Of a DNA stretch of 17,926 nt, positions 16,791-17,926 are shown piece by piece. The stretch is from DATJWY01 sp035500775 (GTDB taxonomy: Bacteria > Pseudomonadota > Alphaproteobacteria > Acetobacterales > Acetobacteraceae): the NCBI GenBank assembly GCA_035500775.1, contig DATJWY010000179.1, forward strand, positions 1 through 17,926. The letters are read 5' to 3'. The position numbers and the translations under genes are program-made. The notes below the pieces were generated by a model. The model worked only from the letters and a program-made list of their open reading frames with translations. It did not search any database and was not told the origin of the DNA. Position 1 is the first letter of the stretch; the number at the start of each line of letters is the position of its first letter.

Positions 16791-17926
16791 GCCACGTCCT
16801 CCGCTTGCAGCACATGGGTGCGCGCGGTCTCGCCTGTCGTTTCCAGCCAGAATTTGAACAGCAGGTTGCGGGCGACGCGGCGGCGATAATCGGCACTCGC
16901 CCGCCAATCGGAGAGCGGGGTGAACTCGTCCGCGAGCATCTCCATGGCCGCCGTGACAGAGGCTTCCGACCAGTCGCCGCCGCGCAGCAACGCCTCCGTC
17001 CGCCTTGCCCGCGCCGGGGTCGCCGCCATGCCGCCGAAGGCGATGCGGATGTCGCGCACCGTGCCGCCCGCGCGATCGACGCGGAACGCGCCGCAGACGG
17101 CGGAGATGTCCTGGTCGAAACGCTTCGCCACCTTGTAGGCGCGAAAATGTTGCTCCCCCGCCGGCAGGGGAACGAGGATGCGCTCGATGAACTCGCCCGG
17201 CTGGAGGATGGTGGTGCGGTAGCCGGTGAAGAAGTCGTCGAGCGGCACCTCCCGGCGCTCCACGTCCCGCCGCAGCACCAGCCTGGCATCCAGCGCCAGC
17301 AGCGCCGGCGCGCTGTCACCGATCGGCGAGGCATTGCCGAGATTGCCGCCGATCGTGCCGCGATTGCGGATCTGCCGCGAGCCGAGCCGGCGCAGCAATG
17401 CGCCGAAAGACGGCCAATGCGCGGCCAGCACGCCGAGCGCATCCTCGTAGCGCACCGCGGCGCCGATCGAGATCTGGCCCGCGCCCGTCTCCACGGCGCG
17501 CAGGCCGGCGACGGACTCGGTCGAAATCAGCAGCGGAATCCGGCGGTGCTGCTTCGTGACCCAGAGGCCGACATCCGTGCCGCCGGCGAGCAAGGTCGCC
17601 TCCGGGTTCGCCGCGAACAGGCGGGCGAAGGTATCGAGATCGCGTGGGGCGAAGAAGCGCGTGCCCGCCGCCTCCAGCGCCAGTGTTCCTCCGGTGTCGC
17701 ACCCTCGCAGCGCCGCTTCGGTCGCGCCGCGCTGTTCCTTGACGGGATCGGGCGCCTGTTCCTCCAGCACCTGCATCGCCGCATCGACAATCGGGCGGTA
17801 ACCGGTGCAGCGGCAGAGATTGCCGGCGAGACCGTCATTGATCGCGGCGCGCTCCGCTGGCCGCGCCTCCTGCCGCATGGCGAACAGCGACATCACGAAG
17901 CCCGGCGTGCAGAAGCCGCATTGCGA
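16787..17926 (-). CDS. xdhA: Xanthine dehydrogenase, Fe-S/FAD subunit (5' end outside window)
   Basis: The gene runs off the right edge, so its start and roughly the first hundred residues (the plant-ferredoxin-like 2Fe-2S domain) are not seen. The 379 visible residues begin at SQCGFCTPGF and continue with GNLCRCTGYRPI, the cysteines of the second 2Fe-2S cluster. The FAD domain follows: LLAGGTDVGLWV, NRGTIGGNLGNASPIGDSAP and KRFDQDISAV. A CO-dehydrogenase flavoprotein C-terminal domain completes it. It passes electrons from molybdenum through the clusters and FAD to NAD. In-frame GTG/ATG codons at 17896/17893 lie inside the Fe-S domain and are not the start. The stop overlaps xdhB. The operon promoter must lie beyond the window. 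Confidence 0.95.
   Translation of the reverse strand, partial: SQCGFCTPGFVMSLFAMRQEARPAERAAINDGLAGNLCRCTGYRPIVDAAMQVLEEQAPDPVKEQRGATEAALRGCDTGGTLALEAAGTRFFAPRDLDTFARLFAANPEATLLAGGTDVGLWVTKQHRRIPLLISTESVAGLRAVETGAGQISIGAAVRYEDALGVLAAHWPSFGALLRRLGSRQIRNRGTIGGNLGNASPIGDSAPALLALDARLVLRRDVERREVPLDDFFTGYRTTILQPGEFIERILVPLPAGEQHFRAYKVAKRFDQDISAVCGAFRVDRAGGTVRDIRIAFGGMAATPARARRTEALLRGGDWSEASVTAAMEMLADEFTPLSDWRASADYRRRVARNLLFKFWLETTGETARTHVLQAEDVA

Noticed and set aside
15642..16889. Plus-strand open frame (415 codons) opposite xdhB
   Set aside because: It is antisense to conserved XdhB catalytic motifs, has a low-complexity Arg/His/Ala-rich translation and no plausible start signal.

Overview
The window is a GC-rich stretch with overlapping genes, the look of an alphaproteobacterium. 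The alphaproteobacterial-type XdhC-containing xdh cluster, the RutR-type regulator and the GC-rich hairpin repeats between genes suggest Acetobacteraceae/Rhodospirillales. That placement is an inference, not something the sequence proves. Nearly all of the window is devoted to taking up and breaking down nucleobases.

Left arm (109-7971, minus strand). One probable operon reads codA-type deaminase, rutR, a 2-oxoglutarate/Fe(II) oxygenase, then a complete BMP-family ABC importer (binding protein, double ATPase, two permeases). Genes overlap or lie 3-19 bases apart, except for an 86-base gap before the binding protein. The deaminase carries the metal and catalytic residues of E. coli CodA, but the position matching CodA Asp314 is Cys311. 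Loss of that Asp marks the CodA relatives shown to deaminate 5-methylcytosine to thymine. The regulator is a clear RutR, the uracil/thymine sensor.

Divergent control region (7972-8302). It holds a close match (12 of 14 specified bases) to the RutR operator TTGACCA-NN-TGGTCAA at 8077-8092, placed to control both arms.

Right arm (8303-11630, plus strand). urc1 (GTP-cyclohydrolase-II-like), urc4 (DUF1688) and upp (uracil phosphoribosyltransferase) form the core of the URC uracil-degradation route known from the yeast Lachancea kluyveri and predicted in bacteria. The Rut enzymes and the reductive (dihydropyrimidine) route are absent from the window, so RutR here seems to have been wired to a different uracil pathway.

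Far right (11808-17926). A deletion-scarred GT41 (SPINDLY/OGT-like) pseudogene is followed by a minus-strand purine operon: xdhA (cut by the window edge), xdhB, xdhC and guaD. This takes guanine to xanthine and urate.

Working model (inference): imported or turned-over 5-methylcytosine and cytosine are deaminated to thymine and uracil. The oxygenase may start oxidative removal of the thymine methyl group. Uracil becomes UMP through Upp and is opened by Urc1/Urc4, with RutR sensing thymine and uracil. Missing from the window are an isoorotate decarboxylase, urea-handling genes and later URC steps.

Several gene ends carry copies of a three-hairpin GC-rich repeat family, one of the few non-coding structures here.
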